DNA from: Bog-473 sp963754445 | GTDB lineage: Bacteria; Actinomycetota; Acidimicrobiia; Acidimicrobiales; RAAP-2 | Direction of reading: 5' to 3' | Assembly: GCA_963754445.1 (NCBI GenBank) | Contig: CAVWFT010000001.1 | Coordinates: 1,798,001-1,862,000 of the forward strand | Length of the DNA stretch: 64,000 bases | Part shown: piece after piece, positions 9,267 to 17,891 of the stretch | Numbering within the stretch: the first letter of the stretch is position 1 | Layout of the letters: each line of letters opens with the position of its first letter | The notes under the pieces: generated by a model | Seen by the model: only the letters and a program-made list of their open reading frames with translations | The model's database searches: none | Told to the model about the DNA's origin: nothing | Program-made: the position numbers and the translations under genes

Positions 9267-11501
9267 TCAGCCGCCCCCGCCCGATGTCGAGGTGCTGGTC
9301 GTGGTGCCCCCCGGCGCCGGTGCAGGCGCCGTTGTGGTGGTCGTGGTGGGCGTGGCGGCCGGCGTCGTCGTGGTCGTGGTGGTCGCCTGGCTCGACGGCG
9401 TCGGCGTCTTCACCGTCGAAGCGATCGGGTTGCCGGCCAGGTAGTTGAAGATATTGCGCACCAACGGGGCGGCGGCATCGGCGCCGTAGCCACCCTGGTC
9501 GATCACGGCCAGCACCAGATACTGCGGATTGGGGTTCGGGCCGAACGCCACGAACCAGGAGTTGGGCTCGAGGCCCTTGGCGTTCGAGGCCGTCCCGGTC
9601 TTGCCGGCCAGGTTCCAGCTCGTCGGGAAGCCCTGGAAGTCCTGGTACGCGGTGCCGTCCTTGCTCGAGATCACGCCTTCGAGACCCTGGAGGATGGCCT
9701 GGTAGTTGGTGGCCGAGATCGGAACGTGTCCGGTCACCTGCGGGGCGAACTGCTTGATCACCTTGCCGGTCAGCGGGTCCACCACCTCGTTGGCCACCTG
9801 GGGCGCGTAGCGGGTGCCCATCTGCGTCGTGGGTGACCAATTGGCGAAGGTCGAATACGTCACTGCCTGCTCGATCGGGGTGAGGACGGTGCTGCCCTGG
9901 CCGAAGGCCATCTGGATGTTGTCGCCCGTGTACCACGTCGCCGGGTAGGGGAAGCCCTTGGGTGCCTCGGCGTGCAGCTTGGCCCGGACCAGGTAGCTGT
10001 CGATGCGGCCCTGGGCCTCCCCGGGCAGGTCGATGCCGGTGATGGTGCCCTCGCCGTATTTCGCGCCCTCGGTCTGAATCGGATAGTCGCCGTACTGGCC
10101 GCGATCGGTCCAGAACAGATCACCGAGGTTGTAGAAGAAGGCGTCCGAGGACGCCGTGAGTGCGCTCGAGATGTTGTAGGTGCCGCCGGAGTCGCCGGGG
10201 TCGTCGTTGAGCACGCAGCCCTGCGTGCTGGTCACGCCGGCGGAGGGACAACCGGGAATCTGGTAGGTCCGCTTGTCCACGAAGGGCTGCGTCGTGTTCC
10301 AGATCCCGTCCTGGAGCGCGGCGGTGGCGGTGACCAGCTTGAAGGTCGAGCCCGGCGTGTAGAGACCCTGGATGGCGTAATCGTTCTCCGCTCCCGTTTG
10401 CTGCAGGGCCTGGAAGTTCGCGTTCGAAATGCCGCCCACCCAGTCGTTCAGGTCGTAGGTGGGCCACGAGGCGAGTGCGAGAACCTGCCCGTTCTGGGGG
10501 TCCATCACGACCACCGCTCCGTTGTCCGCCTTCGGGTAGAGGTTGTCCACCTTGTCCAAGGTGTTGCGGTCGGTGAGAATCTGCTGCTGCAAGTTGGCCT
10601 GGACGTTCTGCTGGAGCGCGGTGTCGATGTTGAGCACCATGGTGTCGCCGGTCTTGGGAGCAGTGGTCGACAGGGTGCCCACGACGTTCCCGCTGGCGTC
10701 GACCGACAGGGCCTGGCGCCCGTTCACACCCTTGAGGTACTGCTCGTACTGGTATTCGATCCCGGACTGCCCGATCTGGCTGCCCTGGTTGTAGCCCTCG
10801 TTGGGGTGATCCTTGAGAAAGCCCGCCGTGATGTCGCCCACGAAACCGAGCACGTGCGTGGCCGTGGTGCCCCCCTGGGGATAGCTGCGCTGGGCCACCG
10901 TCTGCACGCTCACCCCGGGATAGAGCGACTGATGGGTCTGGAGGTACTGCACGGTGTCCGAGGACACCCCGACGGCCACGGGTACAGGCTCGTAGGGGCT
11001 GTAGCGCACGTTGTTGATCGACTCCTGCACCTGCTTTGGCGTCTGGCCGACCAGGGCGGCCACCATGCCCACGATGCCGGGATCCTGCACCGCCTGCTGG
11101 CGCGACAACAGGATCTCCTGCTGGAAGGCGTTGTTCACCAAGACGTTGCCGACCCGGTCGACGATCTGACCGCGGGGCGCGTCGATGCTCACGACGCGTA
11201 CCTGATTGCGGGTCACGTTGGCGGCGTAGGACTTGCCGTCGATCACCTGGAGCGACCAGAGCCGGAGGACGAGGAGCGCGAAGAGCACGAGCACCGTGAA
11301 GCCCACGATGCGCAGACGCAGGTTCGGGCGGGACTCCTCTTCCTCGGGCGAGCCCACGATCGAGGCGACATTGACACCCTTGCGGGGCCGCATGCGCGGC
11401 TGACGGGCATCCGAACGCCACGAGGACCGGCGCGGCGTTCGGGTCGAAGGCTTCGGGTGGAGCCGGTCGCCCCGGATCGGGTGACGAAGGGAGCGCTTCA
11501 C
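9267..11501 (-). CDS. mrdA: Penicillin-binding protein 2, elongasome transpeptidase
   Basis: The 744-residue class B PBP crosslinks peptidoglycan during side-wall growth. After a basic cytoplasmic segment of about 65 residues comes one membrane helix (IVGFTVLVLFALLVLRLWSL), the dimerisation domain (DAPRGQIVDRVG) and the transpeptidase with active-site Ser in STFK, SSD as the second motif, and KTGTA. The last about 40 residues are a Thr/Pro/Ala/Gly low-complexity tail outside the membrane. The GTG start overlaps the mreD stop (GTGA). No rodA follows, although rodA often sits here. Confidence 0.95.
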   Translation of the reverse strand: MKRSLRHPIRGDRLHPKPSTRTPRRSSWRSDARQPRMRPRKGVNVASIVGSPEEEESRPNLRLRIVGFTVLVLFALLVLRLWSLQVIDGKSYAANVTRNQVRVVSIDAPRGQIVDRVGNVLVNNAFQQEILLSRQQAVQDPGIVGMVAALVGQTPKQVQESINNVRYSPYEPVPVAVGVSSDTVQYLQTHQSLYPGVSVQTVAQRSYPQGGTTATHVLGFVGDITAGFLKDHPNEGYNQGSQIGQSGIEYQYEQYLKGVNGRQALSVDASGNVVGTLSTTAPKTGDTMVLNIDTALQQNVQANLQQQILTDRNTLDKVDNLYPKADNGAVVVMDPQNGQVLALASWPTYDLNDWVGGISNANFQALQQTGAENDYAIQGLYTPGSTFKLVTATAALQDGIWNTTQPFVDKRTYQIPGCPSAGVTSTQGCVLNDDPGDSGGTYNISSALTASSDAFFYNLGDLFWTDRGQYGDYPIQTEGAKYGEGTITGIDLPGEAQGRIDSYLVRAKLHAEAPKGFPYPATWYTGDNIQMAFGQGSTVLTPIEQAVTYSTFANWSPTTQMGTRYAPQVANEVVDPLTGKVIKQFAPQVTGHVPISATNYQAILQGLEGVISSKDGTAYQDFQGFPTSWNLAGKTGTASNAKGLEPNSWFVAFGPNPNPQYLVLAVIDQGGYGADAAAPLVRNIFNYLAGNPIASTVKTPTPSSQATTTTTTTPAATPTTTTTTAPAPAPGGTTTSTSTSGGGG

Positions 11502-12034
11502 CAGACGTGGCTATCGGTCTGAGCCGGGACGAGCGAACGGCGGTTGCTCTCGCCGGCGAGGGCCCACCGCATCAACCGGTTGACGGGGAGGACGAACACG
11601 AGGCCCGAGACGCCGACCACGACCGCCAGGGCCAGGAAGTCGACCTGCACCATCTGCTGCTGTCCGAGAATTGCGCCGAGCACGGCGAACAGCATGTCCG
11701 CTGCGATGCTCCCCGCGACCGCGGCCACCGGCTTGAGCCAGGCCGCCCGGGGGTCGACGGCCGCCGTGAGAGAGCCCGTGGCGAAGCCCAACAGGCACCC
11801 GACCAGGGCCGACAGTCCGAACGGGGTCGGGAGCACCAGGTCGAAGGCCAGGCCGGACCAAAAACCGACCACGGCCCCGGTCTCGGGCCCGTCGAGCAGG
11901 GCGGCGGTGATGGGCAGCAACCAGAGCAGGTCGGGATGGACCCCGTGGATCCGCAGGGGCACCATGAGCGTCTGCTGCACCATCAGCACGACGAAGATGA
12001 CGAACGCCACCCTGACCATGGCGCGGGGGCTCAC
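11498..12034 (-). CDS. mreD: Rod shape-determining protein MreD
   Basis: The 178-residue protein is strongly hydrophobic, with about five membrane helices, and helps couple MreB/MreC to cell-wall synthesis. The family pattern is visible in LRIHGVHPDLLWLLPITAAL followed by GAVVGFWSGLAFDLVLPTPFG. An ATG at 12049 is possible, but the GTG at 12034 makes a four-base GTGA overlap with the mreC stop, the same coupling used between mreD and mrdA, so I prefer it. Confidence 0.85.
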   Translation of the reverse strand: MSPRAMVRVAFVIFVVLMVQQTLMVPLRIHGVHPDLLWLLPITAALLDGPETGAVVGFWSGLAFDLVLPTPFGLSALVGCLLGFATGSLTAAVDPRAAWLKPVAAVAGSIAADMLFAVLGAILGQQQMVQVDFLALAVVVGVSGLVFVLPVNRLMRWALAGESNRRSLVPAQTDSHVW

Positions 12035-12867
12035 GTCTGGGGCTCCCACTGCACGACGTCCACATAGGCGAGCTGGCTCAGGTCGGCGGCCGGATCGACC
12101 GAGACCGTCTCCTGGCTGGCGCCGGCCACGGTGTGAAAGGACTCGACGGTCGCCACCGGAATGCCCGGTGGGAAGGATGCTGCCTGCAGCCCACTGGTCG
12201 AGAGGAGCTCACCCTTGGTCAGCGGCGTGCGCGGCGGCACCAGGTCCAGTGTCATGTCGTTCCCCGGCCCCTGCCCGTCCACGATCCCGGTCAGCTGGTT
12301 CTGGGCGCCGAACGCCACGCCGACCTTGGACTGACCGTCGGTGACGAGCTGCACCACACAGCTGTGATGGAAGGACTGGATCACCTGGCCGACCAGTCCC
12401 CCGGCGCCGACGACGGGATAGCCCACGTCGACTCCGTCGGCCCGGCCCTTGTCGAGGGTGATCGTCGCCGTGAAGTTCGACGCGTTCTGGTCGACGGTCT
12501 CCGCCGTCACCGTCGGCAGCGCGTTCAAGAAGGGGAGGTTCTGGAGCGCCAGCAGCTGGTGCAGCTGCGTCTGCTCGAAGCCTCTCTCCGCCTGGGCTTG
12601 GCGCAACTGCCCGACGGTCTTCTGCAACTGCTCGTTCTGCGCCTGGAGCGAGCCGTAGTCGAACGCGCCGGCAAAGAAGCGTCCGATCGGGCTGATGACG
12701 TCGAGCACCCCTTGTTGGAGGGGCGCGTAGATGTCATTGGCCAGCGACTTGATCCCCGAAGTCACGCTGTGCGTGCGACCGTTCAGGTCGAGCGAGATCA
12801 GGGAAAGCGAGAGAACGACAAGGATGACGACCGTGAGCAGGCGGCGCGAACGCCGTGACCGGGCCAC
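12031..12867 (-). CDS. mreC: Rod shape-determining protein MreC
   Basis: The 278-residue protein has a basic N-terminus, one membrane helix (about residues 10-28), a coiled-coil stretch (LQAQNEQLQKTVGQLRQAQAE near residue 75) and two beta-barrel subdomains outside the membrane, including GYPVVGAGGLVGQVIQSF. In rod-shaped bacteria it forms the periplasmic scaffold linking MreB to PBP2. The GTG start is 19 bases after mreB, and its stop overlaps mreD. Confidence 0.92.
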   Translation of the reverse strand: MARSRRSRRLLTVVILVVLSLSLISLDLNGRTHSVTSGIKSLANDIYAPLQQGVLDVISPIGRFFAGAFDYGSLQAQNEQLQKTVGQLRQAQAERGFEQTQLHQLLALQNLPFLNALPTVTAETVDQNASNFTATITLDKGRADGVDVGYPVVGAGGLVGQVIQSFHHSCVVQLVTDGQSKVGVAFGAQNQLTGIVDGQGPGNDMTLDLVPPRTPLTKGELLSTSGLQAASFPPGIPVATVESFHTVAGASQETVSVDPAADLSQLAYVDVVQWEPQT

Positions 12868-12886
12868 CCAGTTGGAACTCGACCGC

Positions 12887-13918
12887 TCAGCGTGTAGAAG
12901 TGGTGATCAGCACCCGCTTGAGCGCCTCGAACTCTTCGAGGCACTGCCCGCTGCCCACGGCGACGCAGTTGAGCGGATCGCGCGCCACCACGATCGGCAT
13001 GCCGGTCTCGTGCTGGAGCCTGAACTCGAGCCCGTGCAGCAACGCTCCGCCGCCGGTGAGCACGATGCCCTGCTCCATGATGTCGGCTGCCAATTCGGGC
13101 GGCGTCCGGTCGAGCGTGACCTTGACGGCGTCGATGATGGCGGAAACCGGCTCTTCGATGGCACGGCGGATCTCTTCGGTCGAGACGACGATCGTCTTCG
13201 GGAGCCCGCTGACCAGGTCGCGACCGCGGATCTCTGCGTGCAGTTCTTGCTCCAAGGGATAGGCGGAGCCCAACGTGATCTTAATTTCCTCGGCCGTGCG
13301 CTCTCCGAGCGCCAGGCTGAACTCCTTCTTCACGAAGGAGACGATGGCGTCGTCGAGCTCGTCGCCGCCGATGCGCACCGACTGACTCGTCACGATGCCG
13401 CCCAGGGAGATCACCGCGACTTCCGTCGTGCCTCCGCCGATGTCGACCACCATGTTGCCGGTCGGTTCGTGGACGGGCAGACCGGCGCCGATGGCGGCGG
13501 CCATGGGCTCTTCGATGATGTAGGCCCGCCGGGCGCCGGCGTACTCCGCCGCTTCCATGACGGCGCGCCGCTCCACTCCCGTGATGCCCGAGGGCACGCA
13601 GATGACCATGCGCGGCTTGGCGAACCGGCGCTGGTGCACCCGGTGGATGAAGTAGCGCAGCATCTTCTCGCAGATCTCGAAGTCGGCAATGACGCCGTCC
13701 TTCAGGGGCCGGATGGCCTGGATGTTCGAAGGGGTACGCCCGATCATCCGCTTGGCTTCCGCGCCCACGGCCAGGGGTCGGCCGTCCTTGATGTCGACGG
13801 CAACGACGGACGGTTCGTTCAAGACGATGCCGCGCCCGCGCACGTACACCAGGGTGTTCGCCGTTCCGAGGTCGACCGCCATGTCACGACCGAGGAGGGA
13901 AAGTCGGTTTTCGGCCAT
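12887..13918 (-). CDS. mreB: Rod shape-determining protein MreB (bacterial actin)
   Basis: This 343-residue actin homologue polymerises under the membrane and positions the elongasome. The phosphate-1 loop is MAVDLGTANTLVYVRGRGIVLNEPSVVA; phosphate 2 (MVVDIGGGTTEVAVISLGG) and the adenosine loop (GIVLTGGGALLHGLE) are intact. The length is standard. The ATG at 13918 has a GGGAGAG Shine-Dalgarno. It is the first gene of the mreBCD-mrdA run, with a plausible promoter about 70 bases upstream. Confidence 0.97.
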   Translation of the reverse strand: MAENRLSLLGRDMAVDLGTANTLVYVRGRGIVLNEPSVVAVDIKDGRPLAVGAEAKRMIGRTPSNIQAIRPLKDGVIADFEICEKMLRYFIHRVHQRRFAKPRMVICVPSGITGVERRAVMEAAEYAGARRAYIIEEPMAAAIGAGLPVHEPTGNMVVDIGGGTTEVAVISLGGIVTSQSVRIGGDELDDAIVSFVKKEFSLALGERTAEEIKITLGSAYPLEQELHAEIRGRDLVSGLPKTIVVSTEEIRRAIEEPVSAIIDAVKVTLDRTPPELAADIMEQGIVLTGGGALLHGLEFRLQHETGMPIVVARDPLNCVAVGSGQCLEEFEALKRVLITTSTR

Positions 13919-13987
13919 AAGTAGATCTCTCCCGAGGGGTTACTGGTCGGGTGCCGGACGGACCGGCCCCTCGCGGTGCAAGCCAAC

Positions 13988-14016
13988 AGGCTAGGGGACT
14001 GTGGGAAGGCTCACAA
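13988..14016 (-). promoter_or_regulatory. Candidate mreB promoter
   Basis: On the minus strand TTGTGA (14011-14016) and TAGCCT (13988-13993) are separated by 17 bases and stand about 70 bases before the mreB ATG. Both are fair but not perfect matches to the housekeeping consensus. The rest of the 170-base mreB-ndk gap shows nothing clear. Confidence 0.35.
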
Positions 14017-14088
14017 GGCGGACCGGGCGCTCCGGCTGTGTGACCAGGCAGTCTATCGGGACAGCGGGTCCTCTGGGCGGGCCCGAGA

Positions 14089-14505
14089 TCAGGAGGCGGC
14101 CAGACCGGGGAAGAACAGGGCGATCTCGCGCGCCGCCGACTCGTGCGAATCGGAACCGTGCACGAGGTTCTCGGTCGTCTCGATGCCGAATTCGCCTCGG
14201 ATGGTTCCCGGGGCCGCCTCGGCCGGATTGGTCGTCCCCATCATCAGCCGGACGACGGCGAAGGTGTCCTTCGGACCCTCGACCACCATGATCAGCGAGG
14301 GCGACCGGGTGATGAACGTCACCAGGTCGCTGAAGAATGGCCGTTCGCTGTGCTCGGCGTAATGCGTCTCCGCCACCTCCTTCGAGATGGTCCGGAGTTC
14401 TGCGGCAACGAGGCGCAGGTTCTTGCGTTCCAGGCGCGAGACGATTTCGCCGGCCAGGCCGCGCTCGACGCCGTCGGGCTTCACAATGACAAGGGTTCGG
14501 TCCAC
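14089..14505 (-). CDS. ndk: Nucleoside diphosphate kinase
   Basis: The 138-residue enzyme transfers the gamma phosphate of ATP to other nucleoside diphosphates through a phosphohistidine. It has the family start (RTLVIVKPDGVERGLAGEI) and the active-site signature ENLVHGSDSHESA with catalytic His at residue 116. The length is typical. It uses a GTG start, 36 bases after the folC stop, in the same orientation. A TAATCT nine bases before the GTG could be its own -10 box. Confidence 0.97.
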   Translation of the reverse strand: MDRTLVIVKPDGVERGLAGEIVSRLERKNLRLVAAELRTISKEVAETHYAEHSERPFFSDLVTFITRSPSLIMVVEGPKDTFAVVRLMMGTTNPAEAAPGTIRGEFGIETTENLVHGSDSHESAAREIALFFPGLAAS

Positions 14506-14541
14506 GAGGACGTGAGATTACACAACGCGCGGCGAGTGCGG

Positions 14542-15901
14542 TCAGCGGTCGGCGTCCTCCCAGGGCACGCTGGAAGAGAGGGCATCCGCTCGGGCCGCTC
14601 CGACCACGTAGAGCGAACCACAGACGACGACGAGGCCATCGGCGTCGACCATGGCGCGAGCCAGACGCAACGCGTCACGGACGTCAGGCTCCTCGTGCAC
14701 GGCCAACCCGAGTGCACGCGCCGCTTCCGCCATCGCGGCGAGCGGCATCGCGCGGGGTGAGTCCGGTCGGCACAGCACCACCGCCGCAACGCCTGCCGAC
14801 GCCAACGGCGCCAGCATGGCGGAAGGGTCGCGGCCCGACAGCATGCCGACGACCGCGACCTTGGCCCCGTCGACGGCGAACTCCTCGGACAGAGCGTCGC
14901 CCAACGTCGCCATGCCGGCCGCGTTGTGCGCGCCGTCGACGAGCAGGAGAGGTCGACGTCCCAACACCTCGAGCCGGCCGGGGACGCGCACGGCGGCGAA
15001 ACCATCGGTGACGACGTCGGGCGCGAGGGGGTCGCCGAAGAAGGCCTCGACGGCGGCCAGGGCCACCGCGGCGTTGATTCCCTGATGCGCGCCGTGCAGC
15101 GGGACGAGGACGTCCTCGTAGCGACCGCCGGGCGTCCACAGGGTGACCAGGCGTCCGCCCACGGCGATCCGGTTCGACTCGCAGCCGAAGTCCCGCCCGT
15201 AGACCCACAGGGAGGCCGCGCCCAGTTCGCTCGCCCGCGCCGCGACGATGTCGAGCAGATCCTGGGCCAGGTTGCCCACCACGACCGCACTGCCGGGCTC
15301 GATGATCCCGGCCTTGTCCGCCGCGATGCCCTCCAGGGTCGGGCCCAGGACGTCGGTGTGGTCGAAGCTCACGTTGGTGAGCACGGCCACGTCCCCGTGG
15401 ACCACGTTCGTGGTGTCCCAGGTGCCCCCCAACCCGACCTCGACCACCATGGAGTCCACCGGCTCGGTGGCGAAGTAGGAGAAGGCGGCCGCCGTCAACA
15501 GGTCGAAGCGGGTCGGACGGTCGTCGAGGAGCGATTCGAGGAGCGCCAGCTCGCTCAGCACCGAGACGAACGATTCGTCGTCGATGGGCTCGGCGTTGCG
15601 CGCGATGCGCTCGGCCACGAGGTGGAGGTTCGGACTGGTGTAGGTGCCGACGGTCAAGCCCTTCGACAAGAGGAGCGCGGTGGCCATGGCCGAGGTCGAA
15701 CCCTTGCCATTCGTCCCGGTGATGTGGATCGAGGGGATCGAATCCTGCGGGTCACCCAGCAGCGCCATCAGCGCCGCGCATGCGATCGAGCGTCGGCCAG
15801 GCCCGACGGCGCGGCATGTTCTGCTCGAAATCGATGTGGGCGTCGAGCCAGGCCAATGCGTCGTTCAGGTTGACGAACGGCGGTGTGGCGCCATCGACCA
15901 C
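14542..15901 (-). CDS. folC: Folylpolyglutamate/dihydrofolate synthase, frameshifted near N-terminus
   Basis: This Mur-ligase-family enzyme adds glutamate to folates. The main frame (start codon ATG 15768) has the P-loop HITGTNGKGSTSA, VEVGLGGTWDTTNVV, SFDHTDVLG and VDGAHNAAG. The expected N-terminal helix (NDALAWLDAHIDFEQ...LDRMR) is present just upstream but in another frame, beginning at GTG 15901, 29 bases after clpX. One extra base in the GC-rich stretch about 15771-15780 separates the two; removing one G would give RMRALMALLGDPQ and a normal 452-residue protein. This is either a sequence error or a real lesion with restart at 15768. Confidence 0.85.
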
Positions 15902-15929
15902 GGCTCTGAACTCCAGAACCCGGTTGGCG

Positions 15930-17208
15930 TCAGGAAGCGGCGCGGCGCGAGCGCGTTGCCTTGACCGGCGCGCCCCCGAGTGGCACCAGCGTCGGGGCCA
16001 CCCGATCCAAGACCACCGAGCGGTCGACGACACACCGTCCGACATCGGTGCGACTCGGCAGGTCGTACATCACGTCGAGCAACACCTCTTCGAGGATGGC
16101 CCGCAGACCGCGCGCACCGGTCCCCCGCAGCAGCGCCTGCTCGGCCACGGCCTCCAACGCGTCGGGCGTGAACTCGAGCTCGACGTTGTCGAGGGCGAAG
16201 ACCCGTTCGTACTGGCGGGTCAGCGCGTTCTTGGGCTCGACGAGGATCTGCACCAACGCGTCCTTGAAGAGCGGCGACACCGCGCTCACGACCGGCAAGC
16301 GGCCGATGAACTCGGGGATGAGGCCGAACTTGATGAGGTCCTCGGGCAGGACGTGGCGGAGGATCTCACCGTCGTCACGATCCTTGCGGTGCACCTCGGC
16401 CCGGAAACCGATCCCCCGCTTGCCGATCCGACCCTCGATCACCTTGTCGAGCCCGGCAAAGGCCCCGCCACAGATGAAGAGGATGTTCGTCGTGTCGATC
16501 TGGATGAACTCCTGGTGCGGATGCTTGCGCCCACCTTGGGGCGGCACCGAGGCCGTCGTGCCCTCCAGGATCTTCAGCAGGGCCTGCTGCACGCCCTCGC
16601 CCGAGACGTCACGGGTAATGGAGGGGTTCTCGCTCTTCCGGGCGATCTTGTCGATCTCGTCGATGTAGATGATCCCGGTCTCGGCCCGCTTCACGTCGTA
16701 GTCGGCGGCCTGGATCAGCTTGAGAAGGATGTTCTCGACGTCCTCGCCGACGTAGCCCGCTTCGGTCAGCGCAGTGGCGTCCGCGATGGCGAAGGGCACG
16801 TTGAGCATGCGGGCCAGGGTCTGGGCCAGCAGCGTCTTGCCACAGCCGGTGGGTCCGAGGAGCAGGATGTTCGACTTGGCCAGCTCGACCCCGTCCTCGC
16901 CGCTCGGCGGCGCCGCCTGTACCCGCTTGTAGTGGTTGTAGACGGCGACCGAGAGGATCTTCTTGGCGTACTCCTGACCGACGACGTAGTCGTTGAGGAA
17001 GTCGAAGATCTCACGCGGGCTTGGGAAGATCCTCGAAGCTCAGCTCGGCGGATTCGTCACGCTCCTCCGCGATGATGTCGTTGCACAGGTCGATGCATTC
17101 GTCGCAGATGTAGACGCCGGGGCCGGCGATCAGCTTCTTGACTTGCTTCTGTGTCTTGCCACAGAAGCTGCACTTGACGAGATCCCCGCCCTCTCCGAAC
17201 TTGGCCAC
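15930..17208 (-). CDS. clpX: ClpX, Clp protease unfoldase subunit, frameshifted
   Basis: This AAA+ unfoldase feeds substrates to ClpP. Residues 1-65 form the zinc-binding domain (CSFCGKTQKQVKK, then CDECIDLCNDII) and end at SFEDLPKPA-stop. One base later, in another frame, the protein resumes as EIFDFLNDYVVGQEYAKKIL with Walker A GPTGCGKT, Walker B IIYIDEIDKIA, and sensor and C-terminal domains to 15930. The extra base lies at about 17013-17019 (AAGCCCGCG instead of AAGCCGCG). Corrected, the product is 425 residues, the usual length. An internal ATG at 16808 is not a true start. An essential-type gene being broken points to a sequence error. Confidence 0.9.
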
Positions 17209-17241
17209 CGATGCTGTCTCCCGTCCGTTCCGGTCCCGAGC

Positions 17242-17889
17242 CTATGCGGCGCCGATGGCTTCGAGGGGAGCGATCGTCCGGGCCGTGATCACTTCGTCGA
17301 TCACGCCGTAGGTCACCGCCTCGTCTGCCGTCATGATGAAGTCCCGATCCGTGTCCTGGGCCACCTTCTCCTGGGTCTGGCCGGTGTCCTCGGCCAACAT
17401 CCCGGAGAGGAGGTCGCGCATGCGCAGGATCTCCCGCGCCTGGAGCTCGATGTCGCTGGCCTGACCCTCGACACCGCCCCACGGCTGATGCAACAGGATC
17501 CGGGCGTGCGGGAGAGCGAAGCGCTTGCCCTTGGCCCCGGCCGCCAAGAGGACCGCCGCCGCCGAGGCGGCCTGTCCGAAGCAGAAGGTGGACACGTCGG
17601 CCTTGATGAATTTCATGGTGTCGTAGATGGCGAAGAGCGCGGTGATCTCCCCACCGGGCGAGTTGATGTAGAGGTGGATGTCCTTGTCCGGCTCTTCGGA
17701 CTCGAGGAACAACATCTGGGCGCAGATCAGGTTGGCGACGGCGTCGTCGACCGGCGTCCCCAAGAAGATGATGCGCTCACGCAGCAGTCGCGAATACAGG
17801 TCGTAGGCCCGCTCGCCACGGTTCGACGACTCGATGACGGTGGGAACCAGATAGTTGTAGGCCTTCATTCCGTTCCCCGGGCTCTGCAT
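17242..17889 (-). CDS. clpP: ATP-dependent Clp protease proteolytic subunit
   Basis: The 215-residue serine peptidase forms tetradecameric chambers that degrade proteins delivered by ClpX or ClpC. The catalytic triad is Ser109 (GQAASAAA), His134 (ILLHQP) and Asp183 (DRDF). The ATG at 17889 is two bases after the tig stop; the frame runs further upstream only as a tig shadow. The order tig-clpP-clpX is classical. Many actinobacteria have two adjacent clpP genes here; only one is present, so a second copy would have to lie elsewhere. Confidence 0.95.
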   Translation of the reverse strand: MQSPGNGMKAYNYLVPTVIESSNRGERAYDLYSRLLRERIIFLGTPVDDAVANLICAQMLFLESEEPDKDIHLYINSPGGEITALFAIYDTMKFIKADVSTFCFGQAASAAAVLLAAGAKGKRFALPHARILLHQPWGGVEGQASDIELQAREILRMRDLLSGMLAEDTGQTQEKVAQDTDRDFIMTADEAVTYGVIDEVITARTIAPLEAIGAA

Positions 17890-17891
17890 GC

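Noticed and set aside
9972..11522. 516-residue plus-strand frame opposite mrdA
   Set aside because: Antisense shadow of a well-supported PBP2 gene.
15930..16808. Separate short ClpX-like gene starting at ATG 16808
   Set aside because: The Walker A region lies in the same frame upstream of this ATG without a start codon, so 16808 is an internal Met of frameshifted clpX.
17011..17208. Free-standing 65-residue zinc-finger protein
   Set aside because: It is exactly the ClpX N-terminal domain and its continuation is one base out of frame.
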